NCBI GenBank assembly: GCA_002307065.1 | Contig: DBTN01000048.1 | Location: forward strand, 39,815-81,251 | Origin: Akkermansiaceae bacterium UBA1315 | GTDB taxonomy: Bacteria > Verrucomicrobiota > Verrucomicrobiia > Verrucomicrobiales > Akkermansiaceae | Direction: 5' to 3' | DNA: 41,437 nucleotides | Part shown: positions 17,087 through 24,508 of the stretch, one piece after another | Position numbering within the stretch: the first letter of the stretch is position 1 | Layout of the letters: each line of letters opens with the position of its first letter | The notes under the pieces: model-generated | The model's input: only the letters and a program-made list of their open reading frames with translations | Told to the model about the DNA's origin: nothing | Database searches by the model: none | Made by a program: the position numbers and the translations under genes

Positions 17087-18077
17087 CGTCCGGAATGCTC
17101 ACGGTGGGGCCGAAGTGGTGTTGCGCGTGAACGAGCAGTTCTTCTGGCTGGAGGTCGGGGCCGATGAAAATCGCCGACGCAGGCACCTTTCCGCTGATCG
17201 GGACTTCGATCGGATCCGGCAGGAAATCCAGTCCCACTCGTTCGAAGAGTTGTCGGCATTCGGGTTGGTCGTATAGCGTGACCAGTGCCTTGGCCCGGAT
17301 CACTGTTTCTGGCAGCGAGGTCAGCCAGTTTTTCACCTGCCCTTTGCGCACGCGGTTGGGCAATAGAATCTGGCAGCCGGTGAATGAATGAGCCAAAGGA
17401 TGGCCGTGGCGATGAGCATTTCCCGAGGATTTAGGACTGCCGTGAGACAGAAAAACCGGAGTCGCCTTCGTAACGGCGGTCGCGAGGTGGGTGCTCAATC
17501 GGCCCGCAGTGGTTCTGGAAGCATGGGGATTTAAATGCCGGATCTGCAATTGGACATCCTCCCGGCGTGTTTTCGAAATGGAATCGGTATGGCTTAGAAC
17601 GTAGTGACTGGCAGTCTGCAATTGCTGGATCTCAAGTTCGTTGTAATAACCTCGCTGACCAAAGTGCCTTGCATCGATGATCGCGACTTGCCACCGGGGC
17701 CGGAACTTGAGTTTGCGTTCTAACAGAGTGAACGATTCGAGAAGCGGAATGGGATCGGCCGTGCCATTCAGTTCGATCAGCAACGCGTCGCTCCGGGTCG
17801 ACTGAGCGGTGAGCGCAAGCTTCACCAAGTCATCCAAGCCACTGCAGCAGGCGCAACTGGAAGAAAGCGGCGAGATGCTGGCAGCTTTTTGCTGAAGCGT
17901 TTCCGCATCCAGGTCGGCATTTTCATAATCATTGAGAATGACATCTGCGGTGAGGCGGTGTCCCGGGAGGTGATTCAATAGATCGCGAAGAAAGGTCGTT
18001 TTACCGGATCCGAGGAATCCGGAAAGCAGGACCATCGGCCGCATCGTGACGAGCGCAGGTAACGGTTCCAGAATCAT
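17079..18077 (-). CDS. G3E-family GTPase, COG0523 (second copy)
   Basis: A 332-residue paralogue of the next gene. Walker A GFLGSGKTT (20-28), metal motif SCACC (Cys75, Cys77, Cys78), a LIELNGT switch segment, and a His-containing linker (NAHRHGHPLAHSF) near residue 225. The guanine-recognition motif reads LSHTDS, not NKxD, as in its neighbour, so this pair forms a subgroup apart from the YciC-like copies at 8629 and 11142. ATG at 18077 follows ACAGG and leaves 5 bases after the hisI stop; Met12 at 18044 is the alternative. Second gene of the operon. Confidence 0.9.
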   Translation of the reverse strand: MILEPLPALVTMRPMVLLSGFLGSGKTTFLRDLLNHLPGHRLTADVILNDYENADLDAETLQQKAASISPLSSSCACCSGLDDLVKLALTAQSTRSDALLIELNGTADPIPLLESFTLLERKLKFRPRWQVAIIDARHFGQRGYYNELEIQQLQTASHYVLSHTDSISKTRREDVQLQIRHLNPHASRTTAGRLSTHLATAVTKATPVFLSHGSPKSSGNAHRHGHPLAHSFTGCQILLPNRVRKGQVKNWLTSLPETVIRAKALVTLYDQPECRQLFERVGLDFLPDPIEVPISGKVPASAIFIGPDLQPEELLVHAQHHFGPTVSIPDDE

Positions 18078-18082
18078 CCTGT

Positions 18083-18610
18083 TTAAAGACGGGTCGGGTT
18101 CGGTGCGTCGCCATAGATGGCAAGAGGATCGAAGGCCTTCTCATGCTCGACAAATTTCAAACAAACGGGGGCATTCGGATCAGGGCGCAACGGGATCTCG
18201 CGATAAAAGCAACTGCGGTAACCGACGTGGCACGAGGCCGCCTCGCCGCCGAACGTCGGAGGGGTGAGACGGACTTCCATGACGATGCAATCCTGATCGT
18301 CATCGATCAAAAGGCGTTCGACATTCTGAACCATCCCCGAGGATTCGCCTTTCTTCCACAGCCTCTCGCGTGACCGCGACCAATAGTGGGCGAGACCGGT
18401 TTCGATCGTGAGTTGCAGAGCCTCCCGGTTCATCATCGCGAACATCAGCACCTCCCGCGTGGCGGCGTGCATCGTCACGCACGGAATCAGGCCATTGGCA
18501 TCAAACTTCGGCGCAAACTGATCGCTTTCTTCGACTTGAAGCACACTGGTGCGGTCTTCAAACAAACGGAAATTCTTGGGAGCGGACACGGGTGGAAAAA
18601 ACCACACCAA
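18083..18610 (-). CDS. hisI: Phosphoribosyl-AMP cyclohydrolase paralogue with altered zinc site
   Basis: HisI opens the ring of phosphoribosyl-AMP in histidine synthesis and normally needs zinc and magnesium. The family core is clear: GLIPCVTM, LMFAMMNREAL, ETGLAHYWSRSRERLWKKGESSG and SCHVGYRSCFY. The DCDxD motif is DDDQD (103-107, numbering from the 18610 start). Its Cys, one of the zinc ligands, is Asp104, with a new Cys at 108; the other two, Cys127 and Cys134, remain. No other his gene is nearby, which fits a zinc-stress copy. The start is ambiguous: TTG 18610, GTG 18607 or GTG 18589. The last leaves more room for the promoter and is plausible. First gene of the minus-strand zinc operon. 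Confidence 0.88.
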   Translation of the reverse strand: MVWFFPPVSAPKNFRLFEDRTSVLQVEESDQFAPKFDANGLIPCVTMHAATREVLMFAMMNREALQLTIETGLAHYWSRSRERLWKKGESSGMVQNVERLLIDDDQDCIVMEVRLTPPTFGGEAASCHVGYRSCFYREIPLRPDPNAPVCLKFVEHEKAFDPLAIYGDAPNPTRL

Positions 18611-18618
18611 AGATACTA

Positions 18619-18645
18619 ATGCAAATAAATTGCATCAATTTATTT
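18619..18645 (-). promoter_or_regulatory. Nested dyads in the zinc-operon promoter (candidate Zur-type operator)
   Basis: Two overlapping dyads: AAATAAATTG (18623-18632) with its exact reverse complement CAATTTATTT (18636-18645), spacer 3; and ATGCAA (18619-18624) with TTGCAT (18630-18635), spacer 5. They lie just upstream of hisI, and a TAGTAT -10-like element on the minus strand overlaps them, so binding would block transcription. The smaller dyad recurs at 8077-8093. Confidence 0.65.
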
Positions 18646-18724
18646 GGGTTCGCCTCCGATCTTCCCTCCGCTCGGGGCTCACAGTCGATGCTTCAGTTGC
18701 TCCGTGTTCGGTGGGCAACGGTGA

Positions 18725-19054
18725 CTACCGAGGAAGGGCAAGGAGGCAAAGGAGCCCTGCCATCCCGATCCCCGAAAGCCAGACTACCGCCCGTGGTTGA
18801 TAACTGATCAGAAAGGTAAGCAGCAACCCGCCGATCGTCAGATCGATCACTGCTCCGGTGAGGCCAAAGTCCCATCCATGGGTTTTGACGGAGTAAATAA
18901 ACGTGACGAGGGCCGCGATGACTCCGGCGAATTGATAGCACCTCTTTTCCCGGTCTTTCAGAGGACGGTTTAAAATCGCCTGATGGTGAGGTTTCATGCT
19001 CAAGGCGAAACCTGCCACCGTTAAGAATCCCAATATCAATCCCACGCTGTTCAT
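18725..19054 (-). CDS. DUF3325-family membrane protein
   Basis: A 109-residue protein with three to four hydrophobic segments (VGLILGFLTVAGFALSM, AGVIAALVTFIYSV, TIGGLLLTFLISY, IGMAGLLCLLALP) and MKPHHQAIL between the first two, the pattern of DUF3325 proteins. These travel with PepSY and DUF3649 membrane proteins beside TonB-dependent iron receptors. Start ATG 19054 overlaps the PepSY stop (ATGA). Last gene of a three-gene minus-strand unit. Molecular function unknown. Confidence 0.75.
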   Translation of the reverse strand: MNSVGLILGFLTVAGFALSMKPHHQAILNRPLKDREKRCYQFAGVIAALVTFIYSVKTHGWDFGLTGAVIDLTIGGLLLTFLISYQPRAVVWLSGIGMAGLLCLLALPR

Positions 19055-20595
19055 GCTTCCTGTGTCTTGGTTGAAATGACGGATGGAGTGGCTTTGCTTT
19101 GGCGGGTTGCCAGTTTCCACGCGACCCAGCCGAACGATGCTCCGGTCAGAGCCATCACCAGATCAAACAGAGGAAACAATCCGTCTCCGTTGGATATGCT
19201 GATTTTCATCCATTGCCAGGCGGTCGCTATGTCGAGCAGGGGAATCCCCAGATAGAGAATTGCAGCGATCCAAAGTTGCTCCAACCATGCTTTGCCAATC
19301 GGGCGGCAGCAGGCATGGAGAAGGGAAAGGCCCCAGGCGTAGAGAAATCCTTTCACTTCCAGCAATTCCCGCATGGCGATTTCGGTCGGCAGCAACCGGT
19401 TTGCCCAAAACATCACGGCGATGGCGATGAACAGTCCGGTGATGCTGGCCAGATTGAGGCGGTCCACGATCAGGTAGCCGAAGGACGGCCGCTTTTTCTT
19501 GAGCTGCGCGGCTTTCCTTTTTTGGGTCCACATCACCATGCCTGAACCGGTCATCGCGGCTCCCATGGCCCCCATGATAAAGAAAAGCGTTCGGGTGAGA
19601 GGATTTGCAAAATGGGCAAGGTGCAAGCCATAGAAGACATCGGAAATTTTCCCAACCACCCCATCGGCGGCGAGATCTTCGAGAGGGAGTTTTTCTCCGG
19701 TGATCGCGCTAAATCGAAGCTGGTTCGACCTGCTCGACGAGAGACCTTTGCTGTTGTTTTTGAACAGCGAGATATCTGCTTTTTCCGTGCCTCGGTTGCG
19801 GATGACGATGCGGGAGAGTGAAAGCCCCGCACTTTCCTTTTCCACCAAGGCTAAAATCTGATCGAAAGGAAGGAGCTGGGGAGGTGTCGCGGGAGTTGCC
19901 ATGGGTGACTCTTCGGTCACGGCTGGTGCCGAAATTTTGTCGAGCGCCATGTTTCCCCACGGCAGATACATGTGCATAAAAATGACGAGCGCCGAGAAAC
20001 TGATCATCAGATAGAACGGAAGAGCCAACACGGCCATCACGTTGTGGAAATCCATGCAGGACCGCAGCCATGCCCGTGTGGGCCGAAAGGTGAAAAACTC
20101 TTTGAAGAACTGCCGATGGGTGATGATTCCGCTGATCAGTGCGACAAACATGAACATGGCGGCCACCCCCGCAAGGTAGCGGCCCCACGGGTAGGGGAGC
20201 TGGAGTTGAAAATGGAAACGGTAGAAAAATTCGCCGCCGCGTGTGTCCCGCGGTTTGATTTCCTGTCTCGTCGACGGGTCGATCAATGCGGTCTCAGTCG
20301 ATTCATCATTCCACCACATCAGCGAACTCACCCCTGACCGGTCTCCGGGTAAGCTGATGAACCAATTTTCCGACGACGGCGCGTGATCATTTAAATACAT
20401 CAACGAATTCTGGATCGCGTGTGCCGGCGCATTCTTGCTGATTGGAATTGCGAGCTCCGGCTTCATCCAGCGGGTAATCTCATGGCGGAAATAAGTGGCG
20501 GTACCGGTTACCAGAATGGCGAATAAAATCCAGGAAAGCAAAAGGCCGGACCAGGTGTGAAGCCACGCCATGGAATGTCTGAAGGTCTTTTTCAT
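19051..20595 (-). CDS. PepSY-associated transmembrane protein (siderophore/iron-reduction type)
   Basis: A 514-residue inner-membrane protein from ATG 20595 (MKKTFRHSMAWLHTWSGLLLSW), which overlaps the DUF3649 stop; a longer frame to 20859 adds unrelated residues. The first membrane helix with HTWSGL is followed by a periplasmic PepSY-like region, two more helices near FHNVMAVLALPFYLMISF, a second large periplasmic region and several C-terminal helices. Relatives next to TonB receptors are thought to reduce or release iron from ferric siderophores in the periplasm. The divergent TonB receptor supports that role; biochemical function is inferred. Confidence 0.88.
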   Translation of the reverse strand: MKKTFRHSMAWLHTWSGLLLSWILFAILVTGTATYFRHEITRWMKPELAIPISKNAPAHAIQNSLMYLNDHAPSSENWFISLPGDRSGVSSLMWWNDESTETALIDPSTRQEIKPRDTRGGEFFYRFHFQLQLPYPWGRYLAGVAAMFMFVALISGIITHRQFFKEFFTFRPTRAWLRSCMDFHNVMAVLALPFYLMISFSALVIFMHMYLPWGNMALDKISAPAVTEESPMATPATPPQLLPFDQILALVEKESAGLSLSRIVIRNRGTEKADISLFKNNSKGLSSSRSNQLRFSAITGEKLPLEDLAADGVVGKISDVFYGLHLAHFANPLTRTLFFIMGAMGAAMTGSGMVMWTQKRKAAQLKKKRPSFGYLIVDRLNLASITGLFIAIAVMFWANRLLPTEIAMRELLEVKGFLYAWGLSLLHACCRPIGKAWLEQLWIAAILYLGIPLLDIATAWQWMKISISNGDGLFPLFDLVMALTGASFGWVAWKLATRQSKATPSVISTKTQEA

Positions 20596-20909
20596 TTGAT
20601 CAGCCCTCCGGTTTTCAACCACACCACAAGCAAACAACAAGCGGTCGGAATGAGAACGCCACCCCAGGCTTTCCAAGCAGAGGAGCAGGAAAACGACCAG
20701 ATCACCGCCGCCGTGAAACCGACATAACCGAGCATGGCTGCCGCAGGCACCGCATTCTGCCGACTCATTGGTAAAACCAGCGTAAGACAGGCGGTCATGC
20801 TGGCGGCTAAGGCGTATCCTCCAAGGGTCGCCGACAGGCTGCGGGAGGCAACTCCCCATCGGTAATTTGGCTGCTTTTGGGTGTTCACTTTCTGGGTCAT
20901 GCGGGGCAA
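20592..20909 (-). CDS. DUF3649-family membrane protein
   Basis: A 105-residue protein with three hydrophobic helices and the LGGYALAASMTACLTLVLPMSR segment typical of DUF3649 (annotated in iron-uptake loci), followed by AAVIWSFSCSSAWKAW. ATG 20909 or Met4 at 20900 could be the start. It leads the DUF3649-PepSY-DUF3325 unit, each gene overlapping the next by 4 bases. It is divergent from the TonB receptor across 246 bases. Confidence 0.8.
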   Translation of the reverse strand: MPRMTQKVNTQKQPNYRWGVASRSLSATLGGYALAASMTACLTLVLPMSRQNAVPAAAMLGYVGFTAAVIWSFSCSSAWKAWGGVLIPTACCLLVVWLKTGGLIK

Positions 20910-20964
20910 ATGCTTTGTCGAAACGTGCTTTGGATCGGGCCTTTCGAATCGAGTAGGCTGGCTT

Positions 20965-20979
20965 TGATAATGAGTCTCA
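20965..20979. promoter_or_regulatory. Fur-box-like sequence in the divergent iron promoter
   Basis: TGATAATGAGTCTCA fits the 7-1-7 Fur dyad (TGATAAT-N-ATTATCA) at 12 of 14 arm positions. It lies between the DUF3649 start (20909) and the TonB receptor start (21156), where a Fur site would control both directions. A single 15-bp match is suggestive only. Confidence 0.4.
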
Positions 20980-21155
20980 GCATGGTGTCAACCGTACAAA
21001 CAGTTCCAAAATTTTAATTTTTTAGTTGTTGCGTCTCAATATCGTTTTATCCAGCTTCTCGCTTCTGAGGCGGCTGCGTGCTGCGAGGACTCTGTCTCAA
21101 CTTTTTAAGGATTAGAGGATTAAGGTTATATCCTTAAATCAGAAGCGTTTTTCCT

Positions 21156-23279
21156 ATGAAACACAAATCATCACTATTGATTCAGTCGAAGCCTTTGACA
21201 GGCATCTTATTTGGAATGGTTTTTTCTCTTCCCTTATTGCATGCGGAGGAGGAATCGACCGTCACCACAACGGGCGACGAGGGCGTTGCCCTTGGGGAAT
21301 TGGTCGTGAATGGAACGGCGACGCGGAAAAAAGAGGCGGCGACGGCGGTGTTCGGTGAGCGGTCGGTGCAGGACACTCCGTTTTCTGTTTCAGTTCTGGA
21401 CAGCAAGGACCTGGAAGCCACGCAGGCGAACTCCTTGGGGGAAGCGTTTTTTGGCGATCCGTCGGTTGTGACCGAAGTGAGCGCTTATGCCAGCGGTTGG
21501 GGTTCGCCGATCCAGGTGCGGGGGATGGAGCTCGCTTGGGACAGTTACCGAGTGAATGGCGTCCCTTCGGATTCCTGGGGATTTGAGTGGCCGTTGGAGA
21601 TCATGGACCAAGTCGAGCTTTATAAGGGGGCGACCGGTTTCATGTATGGCTTCGGCACGCCCGGCGGTTTGGTGAATTACCGGACCAAAAAACCTTTGGA
21701 TGTTCCCTATGCAGCGCTCACCGCGGGTTTCAGAAACAAGTCGGTGTGGAGCGTGGGTGGAGATTTCAGCCAGCGCGGCGGCAAAGACGGGTGGTTCGGT
21801 TACCGGGTAAATATCAATGAAGAATACGGGACCACTTACAACGGTGGAGATATCAACCGCCTGGCCACTACGATCTCTCTGGAAGGCAAGCTTCGCGACG
21901 ATCTCACTCTTACCACGGATTTGATTTATCTGAACCGTAACTTGGAAAATGAGAGTGCCATTATTGGTTTCTATAACTATGGGGACGACTCGCTTCCCAA
22001 ACCGATCGACGGTTCCAAGGAAATGTCCGTCGATGGTTCTTATTGGAACATCGAGTATACGATGCTCTCCACCGGTCTCACCTACGAGTTAAATCCGGAC
22101 TGGAAGGCATCGTTGGAGTATCATTTTACGCATAAGCACTCTGACACCAAAAAAGCCTGGGCATATCTCCTGAACCGGGAAGGCGATTATAACCTGAATT
22201 TTTATCAATTGGGTGGAGATACGGATCGGCAGTTTCTCCAAGCGATGGTGCAGGGTAGCTTTGACACGGGGCGCGTTTCCCATCAGGTGGTCGCGGGTGC
22301 TTCATCGCTGTATACCCGAGAGTATAGCGGTACATCAAATTGGTCCACGATCGGATCGGGTAACATCAATGGAGATTATGTGATCACCAATCCGATTCCA
22401 TATCGTTCGCTTGCCACGGATTTCGGCTCGGAATCGGCACGCACGGACATTTTCCTTAGCGATACGGCGGAAGTGCTTCCGGGGCTCTCGTTGCTCGCGG
22501 GAGGTCGTTACAACACTTATGATCAGGAAGGCGGGTACACCACGGACGAGATCACTCCGACCTATGCGATCATCTACAAACCGGTGAACGAACTTACGCT
22601 CTACGCCAGCTACATGGAGTCGCTGGAAGACGGTGGCACCGTCGGCGACGACAATGGTGGTGCTCCTTACTCCAACGCTGGGGAACTGCTGGAACCGATG
22701 ATCAGCAAACAGTATGAAATCGGGGCAAAATATGAAAGCGAGCGCTGGGGAGCCAGCCTGGCGGTATTTCGTCTGGAACGCGGATCGAACATCGATCGGG
22801 TCAATGGCGATGGGACACTCACCTTGGTTCAAGATGGCGTCACACTCTATCAAGGAATCGAGGCCCAAGGCAGCGTGAAAGTGACGGAGGATTTCACCCT
22901 TTCCGCCGGCGCGATGTGGATGGATCCTACCTACGATAAACTTTCCCCCGAGTCCGCGGATATCGAGGGGAATCAGGTCTCCGGTGCTTCGCGCATCCAA
23001 GCGGTCGTTCAGGCATCCTATGCCGTCCCGATGGTTACCGGTTTGGAAATCCACGCGGGGACTCGCTATTATGGAAGCAATTATTATGACGACGCGAACT
23101 CCCTGAAACTCCCGGACTATACCCTCGTCAACGCGGGCGCGAGCTACACCACCACTCTCCGCGATCACACGACGATTTTCCGGGCGGATATCAATAACTT
23201 GACCAACAAAAAATATTGGTCAAACGCCGGCATCGGGACACCAATCTCGGCGGCTCTCAGCGTAAAAGTGGAATTCTAA
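21156..23279 (+). CDS. TonB-dependent outer-membrane receptor, siderophore type
   Basis: A 707-residue receptor with a signal peptide (about 1-30, ending LLHAEEE). The plug domain follows, with an ELVVNGTATRKKEAA segment near the TonB box position and the siderophore-receptor hallmarks DTPFSVSVLDSKDLEA, IQVRGMELAWDSYRVNGVP, VELYKGATGFMYGFGTPGGLVNYRTKKP. A 22-strand type barrel ends in aromatic F (KVEF). Uptake of a ferric siderophore is the family expectation; a zinc ligand cannot be excluded given the neighbouring zinc operon. A short dyad, TTAAGG/CCTTAA (21120-21137), lies in the leader. A strong terminator follows the stop. Confidence 0.93.
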   Translation: MKHKSSLLIQSKPLTGILFGMVFSLPLLHAEEESTVTTTGDEGVALGELVVNGTATRKKEAATAVFGERSVQDTPFSVSVLDSKDLEATQANSLGEAFFGDPSVVTEVSAYASGWGSPIQVRGMELAWDSYRVNGVPSDSWGFEWPLEIMDQVELYKGATGFMYGFGTPGGLVNYRTKKPLDVPYAALTAGFRNKSVWSVGGDFSQRGGKDGWFGYRVNINEEYGTTYNGGDINRLATTISLEGKLRDDLTLTTDLIYLNRNLENESAIIGFYNYGDDSLPKPIDGSKEMSVDGSYWNIEYTMLSTGLTYELNPDWKASLEYHFTHKHSDTKKAWAYLLNREGDYNLNFYQLGGDTDRQFLQAMVQGSFDTGRVSHQVVAGASSLYTREYSGTSNWSTIGSGNINGDYVITNPIPYRSLATDFGSESARTDIFLSDTAEVLPGLSLLAGGRYNTYDQEGGYTTDEITPTYAIIYKPVNELTLYASYMESLEDGGTVGDDNGGAPYSNAGELLEPMISKQYEIGAKYESERWGASLAVFRLERGSNIDRVNGDGTLTLVQDGVTLYQGIEAQGSVKVTEDFTLSAGAMWMDPTYDKLSPESADIEGNQVSGASRIQAVVQASYAVPMVTGLEIHAGTRYYGSNYYDDANSLKLPDYTLVNAGASYTTTLRDHTTIFRADINNLTNKKYWSNAGIGTPISAALSVKVEF

Positions 23280-23287
23280 CAGGAATC

Positions 23288-23328
23288 AAGGCGCTCCGGC
23301 GGAGTTTCCTCACCGGAGCGCCTTTTTT
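23288..23328 (+). terminator. Rho-independent terminator after the TonB receptor
   Basis: Perfect 12-bp stem AAGGCGCTCCGG (23288-23299) with CCGGAGCGCCTT (23313-23324), 13-base loop, followed by TTTT. It ends nine bases after the receptor stop and isolates it from the macA-like gene. Confidence 0.92.
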
Positions 23329-23347
23329 CGCATCTTGCTTCTGATCT

Positions 23348-24508
23348 ATGGCCAAATTTTCCCCAAAAGCGTTCTGGTTCTCGCTGTGCGCGATCGCCCT
23401 TATCGCTTTCTTTTTCTGGAAGGGAACTCGGAGCAGCCCGGGATCCAAATTTGAAACGGTGGAGCTGACAAAAGGCGACATCGTTTCCTCCGTGACTGCG
23501 ATCGGCACCCTTCAACCGGTCCAGTCGGTGGAGGTGGGTGCTCAGGTTTCCGGCCAGATTTTGCGGTTGCATGTTCAGGCTGGAGACGTCGTTGAGAAAA
23601 ATCAGCTTCTCGCCGAGATTGATTCCAGTGTGTTGCAAGCGACCGTGGATGCGGGGCGCGCCGCCTTGGACAATTTGCACGCCCAGGTAAGCGAACAAAA
23701 GTCCGAGGCGAAATTGGCGGCTCTTAAACTGGAACGCCAGCGCCGGCTCTATCAGGGGGACATCACCAGCAAAGAGCTGCTGGAATCCGCGGAAACCGCA
23801 TTGGAAGTCGCAAACGCAAAGATCCGCCAATTGGAAGCGCAGATTGTCGAAAGGGAATCCACGCAGAAAGGGGATGAAGCGTTGCTCGGCTTCGCGCGCA
23901 TCTATGCACCGGTTTCCGGAACGGTGATTTCCGTGGAGGCAAAGGAAGGGCAAACTTTGAATGCCACCTATCAAACGCCAACCATTCTTCGGATTGCCGA
24001 CTTGTCGAAAATGACGGTCTGGACGGACGTGGCGGAGGCGGACATTCAGCGGGTGAAGGAAGGGATGACCGCGAGCTTCACCACTCTGGGAAATCAAAAT
24101 AAACATTGGCAGGGAGTGGTCCGGCAGATCCTTCACATGCCTCCTCCTTCAGATTCCTTGCAGGCACCTGCGCCGGAATTTGGCAAGGTGATCAACTACA
24201 CGGTTTTGTTCGATGTGGACAATGCGGACCACGCCCTGTTGCCACGAATGACAACGCAAGTCACCATTCTAACAGATTCTGCGAAAGATGTGCTTGTCGC
24301 TCCTTTGGCGGGTCTTATTCCGATCAAAAACCAAGGCAATCGTTGGCATGCCCGAGTGCTGGATGCAACGGGTAAGGATCAACTCCGAGAAATCACCATT
24401 GGCCGGTTGGATCGCAAAGCTGCTGAAGTTTTGGATGGGCTGGCGGAGGGTGAGCAGTTGATTGTCGGTGAAGTTCCAGATACCCAACCCAAGCGTTTCA
24501 TATGGTAA
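23348..24508 (+). CDS. macA: MacA-like periplasmic adaptor (HlyD/RND-MFP family)
   Basis: A 386-residue membrane-fusion protein with an N-terminal membrane anchor (FWFSLCAIALIAFFFW, about 9-24). The biotinyl-lipoyl half follows (VGAQVSGQILRLHVQAGDVVEKNQLLAEID), then a long alpha-helical hairpin (about 95-170, SEQKSEAKLAALKLERQRRLY), the second lipoyl half (IYAPVSGTVISVEAKEGQTLN) and a beta-barrel domain. With the adjoining MacB-type ABC protein it should form a tripartite efflux system for macrolides, lipopeptides or similar, needing a TolC-type outer-membrane channel that is not in the window. Its stop overlaps the next start. Confidence 0.88.
   Translation: MAKFSPKAFWFSLCAIALIAFFFWKGTRSSPGSKFETVELTKGDIVSSVTAIGTLQPVQSVEVGAQVSGQILRLHVQAGDVVEKNQLLAEIDSSVLQATVDAGRAALDNLHAQVSEQKSEAKLAALKLERQRRLYQGDITSKELLESAETALEVANAKIRQLEAQIVERESTQKGDEALLGFARIYAPVSGTVISVEAKEGQTLNATYQTPTILRIADLSKMTVWTDVAEADIQRVKEGMTASFTTLGNQNKHWQGVVRQILHMPPPSDSLQAPAPEFGKVINYTVLFDVDNADHALLPRMTTQVTILTDSAKDVLVAPLAGLIPIKNQGNRWHARVLDATGKDQLREITIGRLDRKAAEVLDGLAEGEQLIVGEVPDTQPKRFIW

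Noticed and set aside
21120..21137. TTAAGG/CCTTAA dyad in the TonB leader as a riboswitch
   Set aside because: Only a 6-bp stem with no conserved riboswitch core nearby; more likely chance or a simple leader hairpin.
22335..23168. Long open frame (277 codons) antisense to the TonB receptor
   Set aside because: The plus-strand receptor is full length with clear motifs throughout; the antisense translation has no recognisable domain and is a codon-bias shadow.
23276..24136. 286-codon minus-strand frame over the macA-like gene
   Set aside because: It lies opposite a well-supported adaptor gene and a strong terminator, and shows no domain or start context.
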